The notes beneath the pieces were generated by a model. It worked only from the letters and a program-made list of their open reading frames with translations. It made no database searches and had not been told where the DNA came from. Position numbers and translations under genes: made by a program. Positions 1 to 7,586 of a stretch of DNA of 64,000 bases are shown here, piece after piece. Origin of the DNA: Clavibacter sepedonicus (GTDB taxonomy: Bacteria > Actinomycetota > Actinomycetes > Actinomycetales > Microbacteriaceae); the NCBI RefSeq assembly GCF_000069225.1, contig NC_010407.1, positions 248,001 to 312,000 of the forward strand, given 5' to 3'. Every line of letters begins with the position of its first letter. The first letter of the stretch is position 1.

Positions 1-232
1 TGAACGCGACGCCGAACACCGCGAAGGACGCGAGCTGTGCGACGGTCGGGTCGTCGTTCGCGAAGAAGAGCGCGGGGAAGACGAGCACCGCGGCGGTCGC
101 GTAGACGTAGAAGTCGTAGAACTCGATCGACGTGCCGATGAGGCTCGCGATGATCACGCGCGAGCGAGAGTTCCCGGCGGGCGGGGTGGCGGTGGACGGG
201 GCGGCGGTGCGGGCCGCGGGGGTCGTGGACAT
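1..232 (-). CDS. MFS transporter, MHS-like, N-terminal fragment
   Basis: This is the first 77 residues of a gene that continues beyond the left edge of the window. After a 23-residue Ala/Thr/Pro-rich cytosolic tail the protein reads RVIIASLIGTSIEFYDFYVY and enters a first membrane helix. That GTxIExYDFYxY pattern is the known start of metabolite:H+ symporters of the MHS branch of the major facilitator superfamily (proline/betaine, shikimate and alpha-ketoglutarate carriers). It would sit in the cytoplasmic membrane and import a small polar solute; the substrate cannot be inferred. The ATG at 232 is the farthest sensible start; no Shine-Dalgarno precedes it. Confidence 0.8.
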   Translation of the reverse strand, partial: MSTTPAARTAAPSTATPPAGNSRSRVIIASLIGTSIEFYDFYVYATAAVLVFPALFFANDDPTVAQLASFAVFGVAF

Positions 233-448
233 GGGAGGAGACGGCTTTCGGCTGGTGCGGCGTGAGCGGCAGGGGCGCGCGGAGGGGCGGGCGCGCCGGT
301 CGGGCGCGGGCGCCGGGTGCGGCGGAGTCGAGGGGGCCACTCGTGATGGCGACCCTGAGTTTACGCCCCTGGGGAGATGCTGTGCGCGGTCCGTAGGCTG
401 AGGCCGACCGGCGGATCCCCGCGATGCCGCCCGACCACGAGGAGCCCC

Positions 449-745
449 ATGGAGCACGAGACCGGCCGCCAGGTCCTGCCCGGGCTCGCGAAGCTCTGCG
501 GGGTGGGCGCCTTCGCCGCGGTCGCGACCGGGTACTGGTACCTCGCGATCCCGTGCGTCGCCGTCGTCGTGCTGTGCGTCCTGCAGCTGCGCCGGTGGAC
601 GCACCAGGAGCTGGAGGAGCGCGCCCGTCTCGCCGAGTCGCCGACCGAGGAGGACCACGCGGAAGCGCTCAGGTGGGACGAGGACGGCGGCGTCGCCCTC
701 GACCCGCTGCCGTCGGACGAGCCGGGGCCGGACGACCGGCGCTAG
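449..745 (+). CDS. Small single-pass membrane protein, unknown function
   Basis: 98 residues. A basic N-terminus precedes a hydrophobic stretch (roughly residues 13-40, ending in LQLRRW). The cytosolic tail is acidic (E/D-rich) and ends in DDRR. I chose the ATG at 449 because GAGGAG lies just upstream; the frame stays open to 377, but those codons look non-coding. I do not recognise the family. Its TAG stop (743-745) lies inside the CTAG target of the IS element that follows, so the insertion left the gene intact. Function cannot be assigned; a small envelope protein is a reasonable description. Confidence 0.6.
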   Translation: MEHETGRQVLPGLAKLCGVGAFAAVATGYWYLAIPCVAVVVLCVLQLRRWTHQELEERARLAESPTEEDHAEALRWDEDGGVALDPLPSDEPGPDDRR

Positions 746-746
746 C

Positions 747-1814
747 TGTACTGGGTCATGACGTTGGTGACACTCGGGCCGCGGGCGTGAGCCCGTGGCT
801 TGAGTGGATTCGTTCAGTGTTGTAGTGCTCGATGAAGGGGTCAAGCGCGTCGGCGCGGTGTTGGTTGCTGGTGAAGGGTTGCCGGTAGGCCCACTCGGTC
901 GCGAGGGTCCGGTTGAAGCGCTCGACCTTGCCGTTCTGCCAGGGGCAGTGCGGGCGGATGAACTTCTGCCGCGCGCCCAGGTCCTGGACGGCGTTCTTGA
1001 ACACGGTCGAGTGCCGGTAGGCGAACGCGTTGTCCGTGATGACCCGCTCGATCCGGGTGATCCCGCGCCCGGCGAAGTACGCCGCTGCGCGGGTCAGGAA
1101 CCCGGCCGCGGTCGCGCCTTTCTCATCGGGATGGATCTCCGCGTAGGCGAGACGGGTGTGGTCATCGACCGCGGCATGGACGTAATCGAACCCGATCCCG
1201 CGGCCGCGGACCTGCTCGCTGCGCCCGTGGACCCGCCAGCCGCCTCCGTCCGGGATCCTCCCGAGCTTCTTCACGTCCACGTGGATCAGATCACCCGGAT
1301 GCTCGTGCTCATACCGGTGCGCCGTTGACCGGGATGCCCGGATCACGGCCCCGGTGACGGGGTCCAACCATGCCAACGGCGGCGCCCCGTGCCGGCGCAG
1401 GATGCGGGAGATCGTACGGGATGGAACACCTGTCACCGGCGCCAGCCGCGCAGGACCCGCCCGCAACTGGGCCCGCGCTTCCAGCACGGCCCGTTCCCGC
1501 TCCGGGCTCGTTCGCCTCGGTACTGACCGGGGCCGCGATGACCGATCCGTCAGCCCTCGCAGCCCCTCGGCACGGAACCGGTTCACCCATCGATGCGCGC
1601 ACTGCCGCGACACCCCCAGCTCCCGCGCGACGTGCGCGACCGGCCGACGATCCTCCACCACCCGCCGCACGAGGAGAACCCTCCCGTGAACCGTCAGACG
1701 AGCATTACCGTGGGACATCGAGGCCTCCTGGCGATGGTTGAACTGAACAGCTCCATCAAGCCAGGAGGCCTCTTCACACGCCCCGAAGTGTCACCAACGT
1801 CATGGCCGAGTACA
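747..1814 (-). mobile_element. IS481-family insertion sequence, copy 1
   Basis: 1068-bp element with TGT...ACA termini. The left end (747-774) and the reverse complement of the right end (1787-1814) agree at 26 of 28 positions. It is flanked by GCTAGC on the left and CCTAGC on the right, so a CTAG(C) target is duplicated. The single gene is a DDE transposase on the minus strand. IS481 of Bordetella is known to use NCTAGN targets, which fits. A nearly identical copy in the same orientation lies at 6518-7585; I count about four base differences, so one probably derives recently from the other. Confidence 0.93.
756..1718 (-). CDS. IS481-family transposase (copy 1)
   Basis: 320 residues. The N-terminal helix-turn-helix region contains VARELGVSRQCAHRWVNRFR. 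The retroviral-integrase-like catalytic core shows the DDE residues in IHVDVKKLGRIPDGGG (first D), VITDNAFAY (second D) and QNGKVERFNRTLATEW (E). The length is normal for IS481 transposases and no lesion is visible, so it is probably active. It differs from copy 2 at three residues (Thr/Ala in FLTRAA, Arg/His in FAGRGI, Val/Ala in HSTVFK). The TGA stop lies within the left terminal repeat, so unlike the third IS in this window it does not need a stop codon from the target. Confidence 0.95.
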   Translation of the reverse strand: MSHGNARLTVHGRVLLVRRVVEDRRPVAHVARELGVSRQCAHRWVNRFRAEGLRGLTDRSSRPRSVPRRTSPERERAVLEARAQLRAGPARLAPVTGVPSRTISRILRRHGAPPLAWLDPVTGAVIRASRSTAHRYEHEHPGDLIHVDVKKLGRIPDGGGWRVHGRSEQVRGRGIGFDYVHAAVDDHTRLAYAEIHPDEKGATAAGFLTRAAAYFAGRGITRIERVITDNAFAYRHSTVFKNAVQDLGARQKFIRPHCPWQNGKVERFNRTLATEWAYRQPFTSNQHRADALDPFIEHYNTERIHSSHGLTPAARVSPTS

Positions 1815-1845
1815 CCTAGCTGCTGCGCGGCCCCGGGCTCTCGAC

Positions 1846-2004
1846 CTAGCGGCGGCTGGTCGGCGTCGTGCGCTGGGCGGCGCGCTTCTGCGAGCGCTTC
1901 GCCATCTGCGCCTTGCCCTTGGCCAGGGCGGCCTTGCCCTGGCGGCTGCGCAGGAACTTGCGGATCACGGGGACGGCGACGAACAGGAAACGGATCAGCG
2001 GCAT
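1846..2004 (-). CDS. Small basic protein with hydrophobic N-terminus
   Basis: 52 residues. The protein starts MPLIRFLFVAVPVIRKFLRS and continues with a Lys/Arg/Gln/Ala-rich helical tail ending TSRR. The ATG at 2004 has GAGGAG six nucleotides upstream on the minus strand. The amphipathic start followed by a strongly basic tail suggests a membrane-associated peptide or one that binds nucleic acid or acidic lipid, but I do not recognise a named family. It begins about 30 bp beyond the IS element and its TAG stop is itself within a CTAG. It was probably the neighbour of the 449-745 gene before the IS inserted. Confidence 0.6.
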   Translation of the reverse strand: MPLIRFLFVAVPVIRKFLRSRQGKAALAKGKAQMAKRSQKRAAQRTTPTSRR

Positions 2005-2145
2005 GGTGCTCCTCGGGGGATCTGCGCGGATCGGTGGACCCCCGCCCCTCGACCCTGCCAGGTCCGGCGGCGCGCGACCGGGGTCGGGGCGGATGCGGCG
2101 GGGATCGGCCAGGCGGGGCGGGGGCGGGCACGGGCCGGGCGCGCC

Positions 2146-2622
2146 TCAGAGAGCCTTCCGCATCTGCTGCGCCGTCACGTCGTACCCGGCCGACGCGTAC
2201 AGCGCGATCGCGACCCGGTTCGCGCCGAAGACGTTGAGCGCCAGCGCGGGGGATCCGGCGGCGCGCGTCGCCTCCTCCACCGCGGCGAGCACGGCGCGGC
2301 CGTACCCGGATCCGCGGCGCGACGGATCCACCAGGAGCTCGAACAGGAACGCGGTGTCGGGCCTGCCGTTCGGATCGTCGAGCGCGACCCAGGCGCTCCC
2401 GACCCCGACGCCGTCCTCGTCGATCCCGCGCAGGAGCAGGGTGCGCGGCGTCCGCATCCCGTCGGGCAGCCACTTCGCGGTCTCCGCCGCCGACCGCTCG
2501 CGCGCACCTTCCGCCGGCCAGAGGCCCGCCTCGACCTGTCGGGCCGCGTAGTCCTCGTCGGCGGCGGCCATCATCTCGGCGAACTCGGACGGGGTCATGG
2601 GGCGCACGGTCACGAAGGGCAT
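2146..2622 (-). CDS. GNAT-family N-acetyltransferase
   Basis: 158 residues of a GCN5-related N-acetyltransferase, which transfers acetyl from acetyl-CoA to an amine. The core is visible: GSAWVALDD (strand), FLFELLVDPSRRGSGYGRAV with the R/Q-x-x-G-x-G/A acetyl-CoA loop, and ALNVFGANRVAIALYASAGY, the conserved C-terminal N...A..LY...GF motif. The N-terminal helix-rich part (FAEMMAAADEDYAARQVEAG) resembles the GNAT subgroup that begins with a 'eY...fv...YA' segment. I used ATG 2622 (MPFVTVRPM); an in-frame ATG at 2631 is equally possible because neither has a clear ribosome site. Substrate unknown. Confidence 0.85.
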   Translation of the reverse strand: MPFVTVRPMTPSEFAEMMAAADEDYAARQVEAGLWPAEGARERSAAETAKWLPDGMRTPRTLLLRGIDEDGVGVGSAWVALDDPNGRPDTAFLFELLVDPSRRGSGYGRAVLAAVEEATRAAGSPALALNVFGANRVAIALYASAGYDVTAQQMRKAL

Positions 2623-2678
2623 GCAGCGCATGGTCGCAGGGACGGGATCGCCCGCGACCGGGCTGTCCACGGCGGACG

Positions 2679-3647
2679 TCAGGCGCGCGGGCGCTCGCCG
2701 TCGCGGATCCACGCGACCTCGGCGTGCAGCAGCTCGGCGCCCGGGCCGACGGGTGCGTAGCCGAGCGCGAGCGACGCGCGCGTGTCGAGCACGATCGGGT
2801 GGGCGGCGGCCCACGGGTGCGCGCCGCCGTCCACGCCCGGCTCCAGCGGCACGATGCGTCCGCGCCAGCCGAGCTCGTCCGCGATGACGGCGACGATCTC
2901 GGCGGCCGTCAGCCGGTCCGGGTCGGCGGCGTTGAGGACCCGCGAGCCCGGCGCGTCCGCGATCCGCGCGATGAGCGCCGCCGCGTTCCCCGCGGCGGTG
3001 AGGTGGTCGACGGACGCGCCGCGGTCGGCGAGCTCGATCGTCTCCGCGCCCGCGAGCATGCGCTCCGTGATGGCGCGCGTGCGGGCGTTCCTGGCCCACC
3101 GGCCGTGCACCTTGGAGGGGCGGATCACCGTCACCCGCAGACCGCTGTCGAGGGCCGCGCGCTCCACGGCGACCTTGGAGGGCGCGTACCCCTCGCGTGA
3201 GAACGGGTCCGTGCCGGTGGCGGCGGGCGCGAGGGTCGCGTTCGCCTCGGGGATCGGGACGGGGAAGCGCGGCGGCTCGTCGCCGTTGATGTGCCGGCCC
3301 GCGTCGTCGACGTACACGGCGCGGGAGGAGGCGACGACGACGGATCCGCTCGCCCGCATCGCCGGCAGCAGCGCGTCGACGTCGGCCGCCGTGAACGCGA
3401 CGAGGTCGACGAGCAGGTCGACGCCGTCGCCGACCAGCCCCTCGATGCCGCGCGCGTCGGCGCGGTCGAGCGCATGGAAGCGGACGCCGAGGTCTGTCAG
3501 CTCGGCGGGCATGGCGACCTGGTCGCGGCCCGTGACGTCGACCGACCAGCCGTCGCGCGCCAGCCGCTCGGCCGTCGCGCCGCCGATCGCACCGGTCCCG
3601 CCGAGGACGAGGGCGCGCCGGGAGGAGGAAGAGGGGGAGGAATGCAC
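2679..3647 (-). CDS. NAD-dependent epimerase/dehydratase-like protein
   Basis: 322 residues. The N-terminal Rossmann motif is RALVLGGTGAIGGATAERLA, followed by a DVTGRD dinucleotide-specificity loop. The protein has the extended-SDR layout (VVVASSRAVYVDD, then GYAPSKVAVERA with a Y-x-x-x-K pair, then VIRPSKVHGRWAR). This supports NAD(P)-dependent chemistry on a nucleotide sugar or similar carbonyl substrate in the cytosol; the substrate is not evident. The GTG at 3647 is chosen because a TAGGCT -10-like hexamer lies 8 nt upstream, giving a leaderless start. The gene is divergent from grpB, with only 46 bp between the two start codons. Confidence 0.8.
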   Translation of the reverse strand: MHSSPSSSSRRALVLGGTGAIGGATAERLARDGWSVDVTGRDQVAMPAELTDLGVRFHALDRADARGIEGLVGDGVDLLVDLVAFTAADVDALLPAMRASGSVVVASSRAVYVDDAGRHINGDEPPRFPVPIPEANATLAPAATGTDPFSREGYAPSKVAVERAALDSGLRVTVIRPSKVHGRWARNARTRAITERMLAGAETIELADRGASVDHLTAAGNAAALIARIADAPGSRVLNAADPDRLTAAEIVAVIADELGWRGRIVPLEPGVDGGAHPWAAAHPIVLDTRASLALGYAPVGPGAELLHAEVAWIRDGERPRA

Positions 3648-3693
3648 GGTCGTCGAGCCTAGGGGCCCGCGCGGCCTCGGTAGGGTGGCCGCG

Positions 3694-4221
3694 ATGATCC
3701 GTCTCGAGGAGCACCGTTCCGGGTGGGCGGACGCGTTCCATGCCGAGGCCGCGCGGATCCTCGCGGCGGCGGGCCCCGCGCTCCTCACGGTGGAGCACAT
3801 CGGCAGCACCGCCGTGCCGGGCATCCGCGCGAAGCCCGTCATCGATCTGGCCGCGCGGGCCGCGCCGGGGATCGACCCGCTCGGGCTCGACGCGGTGCTC
3901 GCGCCGCTCGACTACGCGCAGCACCGCACGGGCCCGCGGAACCACGGGGTGCACGTGCGGTCGGCGGACGGCGCGCGGACCCACATCCTGCACGTGTTCG
4001 CGGCCGACGCGTGGGACGCCTGCCCGCAGCGCCTGTTCCGCGACCGGCTCCTGCGCGACCCCGATGCGCGCCGCCGCTACGACGCGCTGAAGACGGCGCT
4101 CGCCGCGACCGCCGCCGACGGCCGCGCCTACACGGCCGCGAAGCAGGGCCTCGTAGAGGAGCTGGTGAACGCCGAGCGCGCGGACCGCGGGCTGCCGCCC
4201 GTCCGCGTGTGGGACAAGTGA
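3694..4221 (+). CDS. GrpB family (UPF0157) nucleotidyltransferase-fold protein
   Basis: 175 residues. The signature VEHIGSTAVPGIRAKPVIDL (positions about 30-50) is diagnostic of the GrpB/UPF0157 family, which has a nucleotidyltransferase fold. Another conserved stretch is ...HILHVF. Members have been linked to dephospho-CoA kinase (as fused domains) but their reaction is unsettled. The start ATG has TAGGGT 7 nt upstream and no Shine-Dalgarno, so a leaderless transcript is likely. It runs head-to-tail with the deaminase gene 38 bp downstream, possibly as one unit. Cytosolic. Confidence 0.88.
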   Translation: MIRLEEHRSGWADAFHAEAARILAAAGPALLTVEHIGSTAVPGIRAKPVIDLAARAAPGIDPLGLDAVLAPLDYAQHRTGPRNHGVHVRSADGARTHILHVFAADAWDACPQRLFRDRLLRDPDARRRYDALKTALAATAADGRAYTAAKQGLVEELVNAERADRGLPPVRVWDK

Positions 4222-4259
4222 CCGGGGGTGGTCGGCGGGCGGTGCGGCAGGATTTCCGC

Positions 4260-4652
4260 ATGCCCCTGCACGAATCCGAGGTCCGGCTGATCGACGCGGC
4301 CGAGGCGCTCGCCCGGACGCTGGGCGCGGACCCGAACCACACCATGGCGGCCGCGGCTCTCGACGCCGACGGCCGCATCCACACCGGCGTCAACGTGCTG
4401 CACTTCACGGGCGGCCCGTGCGCGGAGCTCGTCGCGCTGGGCGCCGCCGTCGCGGCGAACGCGGGACGGCTCGTGGCGATGGCGGCCGTGGGCGACGGCG
4501 GTCGCGGGATCGCCCCGCCGTGCGGCCGGTGCCGGCAGGTGATGCTGGACCTGCACCCGGATGTGCGGGTGGCCGTCCCGGGCGCTGGCGGACCCGAGTT
4601 CGTCCCGATCCGCGAACTGCTGCCGGTGTCGTACGCGCTGCCCGACGCCTAG
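4260..4652 (+). CDS. Blasticidin-S deaminase-like zinc deaminase
   Basis: 130 residues in the cytidine-deaminase superfamily, but closest in pattern to blasticidin-S deaminase (BSD of Aspergillus terreus) rather than to housekeeping Cdd. The motif VLHFTGGPCAEL places Cys54 and the catalytic Glu56, and PPCGRCRQVMLDLHP places Cys88 and Cys91. These are the numbers of the zinc ligands and general acid/base in BSD, as I recall that protein. The C-terminus IRELLPVSYALPDA also matches the BSD ending. Expected reaction: hydrolytic deamination of a cytosine-type nucleoside, perhaps inactivating blasticidin S or a related antibiotic. Start ATG 4260 has no strong ribosome site (GGCAGGA about 10 nt upstream). 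Confidence 0.87.
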   Translation: MPLHESEVRLIDAAEALARTLGADPNHTMAAAALDADGRIHTGVNVLHFTGGPCAELVALGAAVAANAGRLVAMAAVGDGGRGIAPPCGRCRQVMLDLHPDVRVAVPGAGGPEFVPIRELLPVSYALPDA

Positions 4653-4666
4653 GCCGGCCGGGTCGC

Positions 4667-4684
4667 GCGCCCACGCGAGGGCGC
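4667..4684. terminator. Hairpin after the deaminase gene
   Basis: GCGCCC / GGGCGC stem (6 bp) with loop ACGCGA, starting 14 bp after the deaminase stop. There is no T-run after it, so it would be a weak or non-canonical terminator, as is usual in very high-GC actinobacteria. Confidence 0.4.
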
Positions 4685-4699
4685 CGTGGTGATGCGAGT

Positions 4700-4770
4700 G
4701 GTGGAGAGCTCCGGAAATCGAACCAGACGAGGCACCCCGATAGGTGCGCTCCCCGAACGGATGACAACCT
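4700..4770 (-). other. tRNA-like fragment / unexplained intergenic segment
   Basis: Read on the minus strand this stretch contains GGTTCGATTTCCGGAGC and ends in CTCCACCA, which resembles a T-arm, acceptor and CCA end. It is preceded by a GCACC/GGTGC hairpin that could be a variable arm. The T-stem does not pair well (T.C and G.T oppositions) and no matching 5' acceptor strand was found within 110 bases. It is therefore not an intact tRNA. It may be a decayed tRNA, a remnant of an attachment site, or chance. The rest of the gap from 4653 to 4847 shows nothing I can name. Confidence 0.2.
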
Positions 4771-4847
4771 AGCGGATCCCGCTGGGACCGCGCACGCCGG
4801 CCGCGCGCTCGGGATACCGCGGTGGCGAGGCGACTGGGGAGGGAGCG

Positions 4848-5588
4848 TCAGCCGCCGACGGTTCTGACCCGTACCGTCTCGCCGTCGTCCTCCAGCTCGA
4901 AGGTCAGCGTCGTGCCGAGGGGGAACGCGTCGCGCAGCTCCTGCGGCTGGTCGGCCGTGACGACGAGGGCGGTGCGCGCGGGGACGGTGCCCGTCGCGCA
5001 TCCTTCGTGACCGCTGACCGAGCCGTCCTGCTTCGGGGGGCCGGCCACCAGGCACGTGACCGCGTCGCCCGTCGCCGCCTCCACCCTCGGCACGCGCCCG
5101 ACCGCGATGCCGTCGAACGGCGCGAAGAGCGAACCGGGCGCGATGGATCCCGTGTCGACCGAGAGGTAGGTCGCGTTGTCGGGCACCGGCGGCGGCTCCA
5201 GCTCGAGCATCGCGACGGTGCCGCGTTCGTCGCCGAGCCACCAGGCGGTGCCACCCGCCGCGGCGACCGCGGCGATCACGAGGGATGCGGCCCAGGCGGC
5301 GGCGAGACGCGGGCGGATGCGGGTGCGCGCGCCCGTCCGACGTGCGGCGGATCGGTCGTCACCTGGGTCCCCGGCGGCCGGGGCTCCGAGCTCCGGGCCC
5401 GACGCCGACGACGGGGCGTCCCGGCCGTCCTGCCCGAGGGTCGTCGTCGCGCCGACGGGCTGGGCGGCGTCCCGCTCCTCCAGCTCGCGCAGCCGCGCCA
5501 GCGCGCCGGGATCGACCGGACCGTCCTGGGGCCCGAAGACGCGGCGGCGCAGGTCCGCGATCTCCGCGCGCCGGTCGTCGTCGTCCAT
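4848..5588 (-). CDS. Single-pass membrane protein, unknown
   Basis: 246 residues. The acidic N-terminal cytosolic part (MDDDDRRAEIADLRRRVFGP, then a disordered Gly/Ser/Ala stretch) is followed by one membrane helix at about residues 95-117. An extracytoplasmic domain of about 125 residues follows, with two cysteines (VTCLVAG and GHEGCATG) that could form a disulfide. The domain ends in a beta-rich TTLTFELEDDGETVRVRTV segment. Family not recognised. It lies just upstream of, and in the same direction as nothing convergent, with 33 bp separating its start from the stop of the GH114-like gene on the same strand, so the two may share a transcript. Confidence 0.65.
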   Translation of the reverse strand: MDDDDRRAEIADLRRRVFGPQDGPVDPGALARLRELEERDAAQPVGATTTLGQDGRDAPSSASGPELGAPAAGDPGDDRSAARRTGARTRIRPRLAAAWAASLVIAAVAAAGGTAWWLGDERGTVAMLELEPPPVPDNATYLSVDTGSIAPGSLFAPFDGIAVGRVPRVEAATGDAVTCLVAGPPKQDGSVSGHEGCATGTVPARTALVVTADQPQELRDAFPLGTTLTFELEDDGETVRVRTVGG

Positions 5589-5621
5589 CCCCGCATGGTG
5601 TCACGGGGCGGGCGATCCCGC

Positions 5622-6503
5622 TCAGCCGGCCGCGTACGCGTATCCGTCCTCGACCGCGGGCACGAGGTCGCGGTCGCGCACGATGGCCCGGGGCGCGGGA
5701 TCCAGCGCCCGGATCCGCCCGCACACCTGCCCGGCCGTGCCGCGCAGGTCGTCGGTGTACTCGACGTCGAGCACGTGCGGCCCGTAGACGTCCGTGAACG
5801 CCGCGCACTCGTCCCAGCGGTCGCACTCCTCGGCGATCGCGAAGTCGAAGCCGGCCTCATCGCGGCCGCGGGAGCCGATGTCGGTGGTGTTCTTCTGCGC
5901 GACCGCGAGGCCCCGGCTGTGCGCGTGATCCACGAGCAGGGTCGCGAGGGCCAGCGCGTCGTCCGCGTCGAGGGCGCCCTGCGACCGGTTCCACGAGTCG
6001 AGGTTGTCGAACTCGACCGCCCGGAATCCGGCGTCGGCGCACAGGTCGACCGTGTTCGCCTGCCGGGCCGCGATGGCCGTGCGCTTCGCGGCGGTCGAGG
6101 TGTCGAGGATGTACTCGTCCGGCCAGCCCGGATCCACGAGCGGGCCGTCGTCGCCCTGCACCAGCAGGCCGTCGGGCCAGGTCGCGCCCGGCTGGGTCTG
6201 GAACCCGTTGACGTAGCAGATGCCGTACGCGCCCTCCGCGGGCTCGTCGGTGCTGTCGCGGACCACGATGCCCGCACCGGCCGGCACGGGGGAGGCGCCG
6301 CCGAGCTGGTAGTCGAAGCCGGTGCCGGTGGGCGGCAACGTGACGGCGGCGGCCGCGGTCGTGTCCGCCGCGAGCACGCCGGCCGTGTCGGCGGAGGCGG
6401 AGGCGCCGGTCGACGCGGACCCGGGTCCCGGATCCGCCGCCGCGCAGCCGGACAGGGCGAGGAGGGCGGCGCTCACGAGCACGGCGGAGCGGAGGGGGCG
6501 CAT
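5622..6503 (-). CDS. GH114-like (endo-alpha-1,4-polygalactosaminidase family) lipoprotein
   Basis: 293 residues. A lipoprotein signal with lipobox LALSGC gives a lipidated Cys20. After a Ser/Ala/Thr linker comes a TIM-barrel-type domain with the family's pattern: FDYQLGG, GICYVNGF, LDTSTAAKRTAIAARQ, FRAVEFDNLDSW (the acidic residue on the strand end), AVAQKNT and AIAEECDRW. Members hydrolyse galactosaminogalactan-type or related amino-sugar polysaccharides; PelA-type hydrolases are relatives. It would act at the outer face of the membrane, perhaps in exopolysaccharide turnover. The -10-like TAGGGT lies 6 nt before the ATG and partly inside the CCTAGG target where IS copy 2 inserted, so its -35 side is now IS sequence. 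Confidence 0.82.
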   Translation of the reverse strand: MRPLRSAVLVSAALLALSGCAAADPGPGSASTGASASADTAGVLAADTTAAAAVTLPPTGTGFDYQLGGASPVPAGAGIVVRDSTDEPAEGAYGICYVNGFQTQPGATWPDGLLVQGDDGPLVDPGWPDEYILDTSTAAKRTAIAARQANTVDLCADAGFRAVEFDNLDSWNRSQGALDADDALALATLLVDHAHSRGLAVAQKNTTDIGSRGRDEAGFDFAIAEECDRWDECAAFTDVYGPHVLDVEYTDDLRGTAGQVCGRIRALDPAPRAIVRDRDLVPAVEDGYAYAAG

Positions 6504-6517
6504 GACCCGACCCTAGG

Positions 6518-7585
6518 TGTACTGGGTCATGACGTTGGTGACACTCGGGCCGCGGGCGTGAGCCCGTGGCTTGAGTGGATTCGTTCAGTGTTGTAGTGCT
6601 CGATGAAGGGGTCAAGCGCGTCGGCGCGGTGTTGGTTGCTGGTGAAGGGTTGCCGGTAGGCCCACTCGGTCGCGAGGGTCCGGTTGAAGCGCTCGACCTT
6701 GCCGTTCTGCCAGGGGCAGTGCGGGCGGATGAACTTCTGCCGCGCGCCCAGGTCCTGGACGGCGTTCTTGAACGCGGTCGAGTGCCGGTAGGCGAACGCG
6801 TTGTCCGTGATGACCCGCTCGATCCGGGTGATCCCATGCCCGGCGAAGTACGCCGCTGCGCGGGCCAGGAACCCGGCCGCGGTCGCGCCTTTCTCATCGG
6901 GATGGATCTCCGCGTAGGCGAGACGGGTGTGGTCATCGACCGCGGCATGGACGTAATCGAACCCGATCCCGCGGCCGCGGACCTGCTCGCTGCGCCCGTG
7001 GACCCGCCAGCCGCCTCCGTCCGGGATCCTCCCGAGCTTCTTCACGTCCACGTGGATCAGATCACCCGGATGCTCGTGCTCATACCGGTGCGCCGTTGAC
7101 CGGGATGCCCGGATCACGGCCCCGGTGACGGGGTCCAACCATGCCAACGGCGGCGCCCCGTGCCGGCGCAGGATGCGGGAGATCGTACGGGATGGAACAC
7201 CTGTCACCGGCGCCAGCCGCGCAGGACCCGCCCGCAACTGGGCCCGCGCTTCCAGCACGGCCCGTTCCCGCTCCGGGCTCGTTCGCCTCGGTACTGACCG
7301 GGGCCGCGATGACCGATCCGTCAGCCCTCGCAGCCCCTCGGCACGGAACCGGTTCACCCATCGATGCGCGCACTGCCGCGACACCCCCAGCTCCCGCGCG
7401 ACGTGCGCGACCGGCCGACGATCCTCCACCACCCGCCGCACGAGGAGAACCCTCCCGTGAACCGTCAGACGAGCATTACCGTGGGACATCGAGGCCTCCT
7501 GGCGATGGTTGAACTGAACAGCTCCATCAAGCCAGGAGGCCTCTTCACACGCCCCGAAGTGTCACCAACGTCATGGCCGAGTACA
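6518..7585 (-). mobile_element. IS481-family insertion sequence, copy 2
   Basis: 1068 bp, the same element and orientation as 747-1814, with TGT...ACA termini and a clean CCTAGG duplication on both sides (6512-6517 and 7586-7591). The left target copy contains part of the -10 hexamer of the GH114-like gene. The right copy contains the TAG stop of the ASCH gene. The insertion therefore separated two abutting genes without damaging either reading frame. Confidence 0.93.
6527..7489 (-). CDS. IS481-family transposase (copy 2)
   Basis: 320 residues, identical to copy 1 except at three positions (FLARAA, FAGHGI, HSTAFK). The helix-turn-helix and all DDE motifs (HVDVKK, VITDNAFAY, GKVERFNRT) are intact, so it should be able to mobilise both copies. 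One of the base changes turns a CGC into CAT codon (Arg to His) just before the second catalytic segment. I cannot tell from sequence alone whether that affects activity. Confidence 0.95.
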   Translation of the reverse strand: MSHGNARLTVHGRVLLVRRVVEDRRPVAHVARELGVSRQCAHRWVNRFRAEGLRGLTDRSSRPRSVPRRTSPERERAVLEARAQLRAGPARLAPVTGVPSRTISRILRRHGAPPLAWLDPVTGAVIRASRSTAHRYEHEHPGDLIHVDVKKLGRIPDGGGWRVHGRSEQVRGRGIGFDYVHAAVDDHTRLAYAEIHPDEKGATAAGFLARAAAYFAGHGITRIERVITDNAFAYRHSTAFKNAVQDLGARQKFIRPHCPWQNGKVERFNRTLATEWAYRQPFTSNQHRADALDPFIEHYNTERIHSSHGLTPAARVSPTS

Positions 7586-7586
7586 C

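Noticed and set aside
4700-4770. An intact tRNA or tmRNA gene
   Set aside because: The T-stem pairs poorly and no 5' acceptor partner is present.
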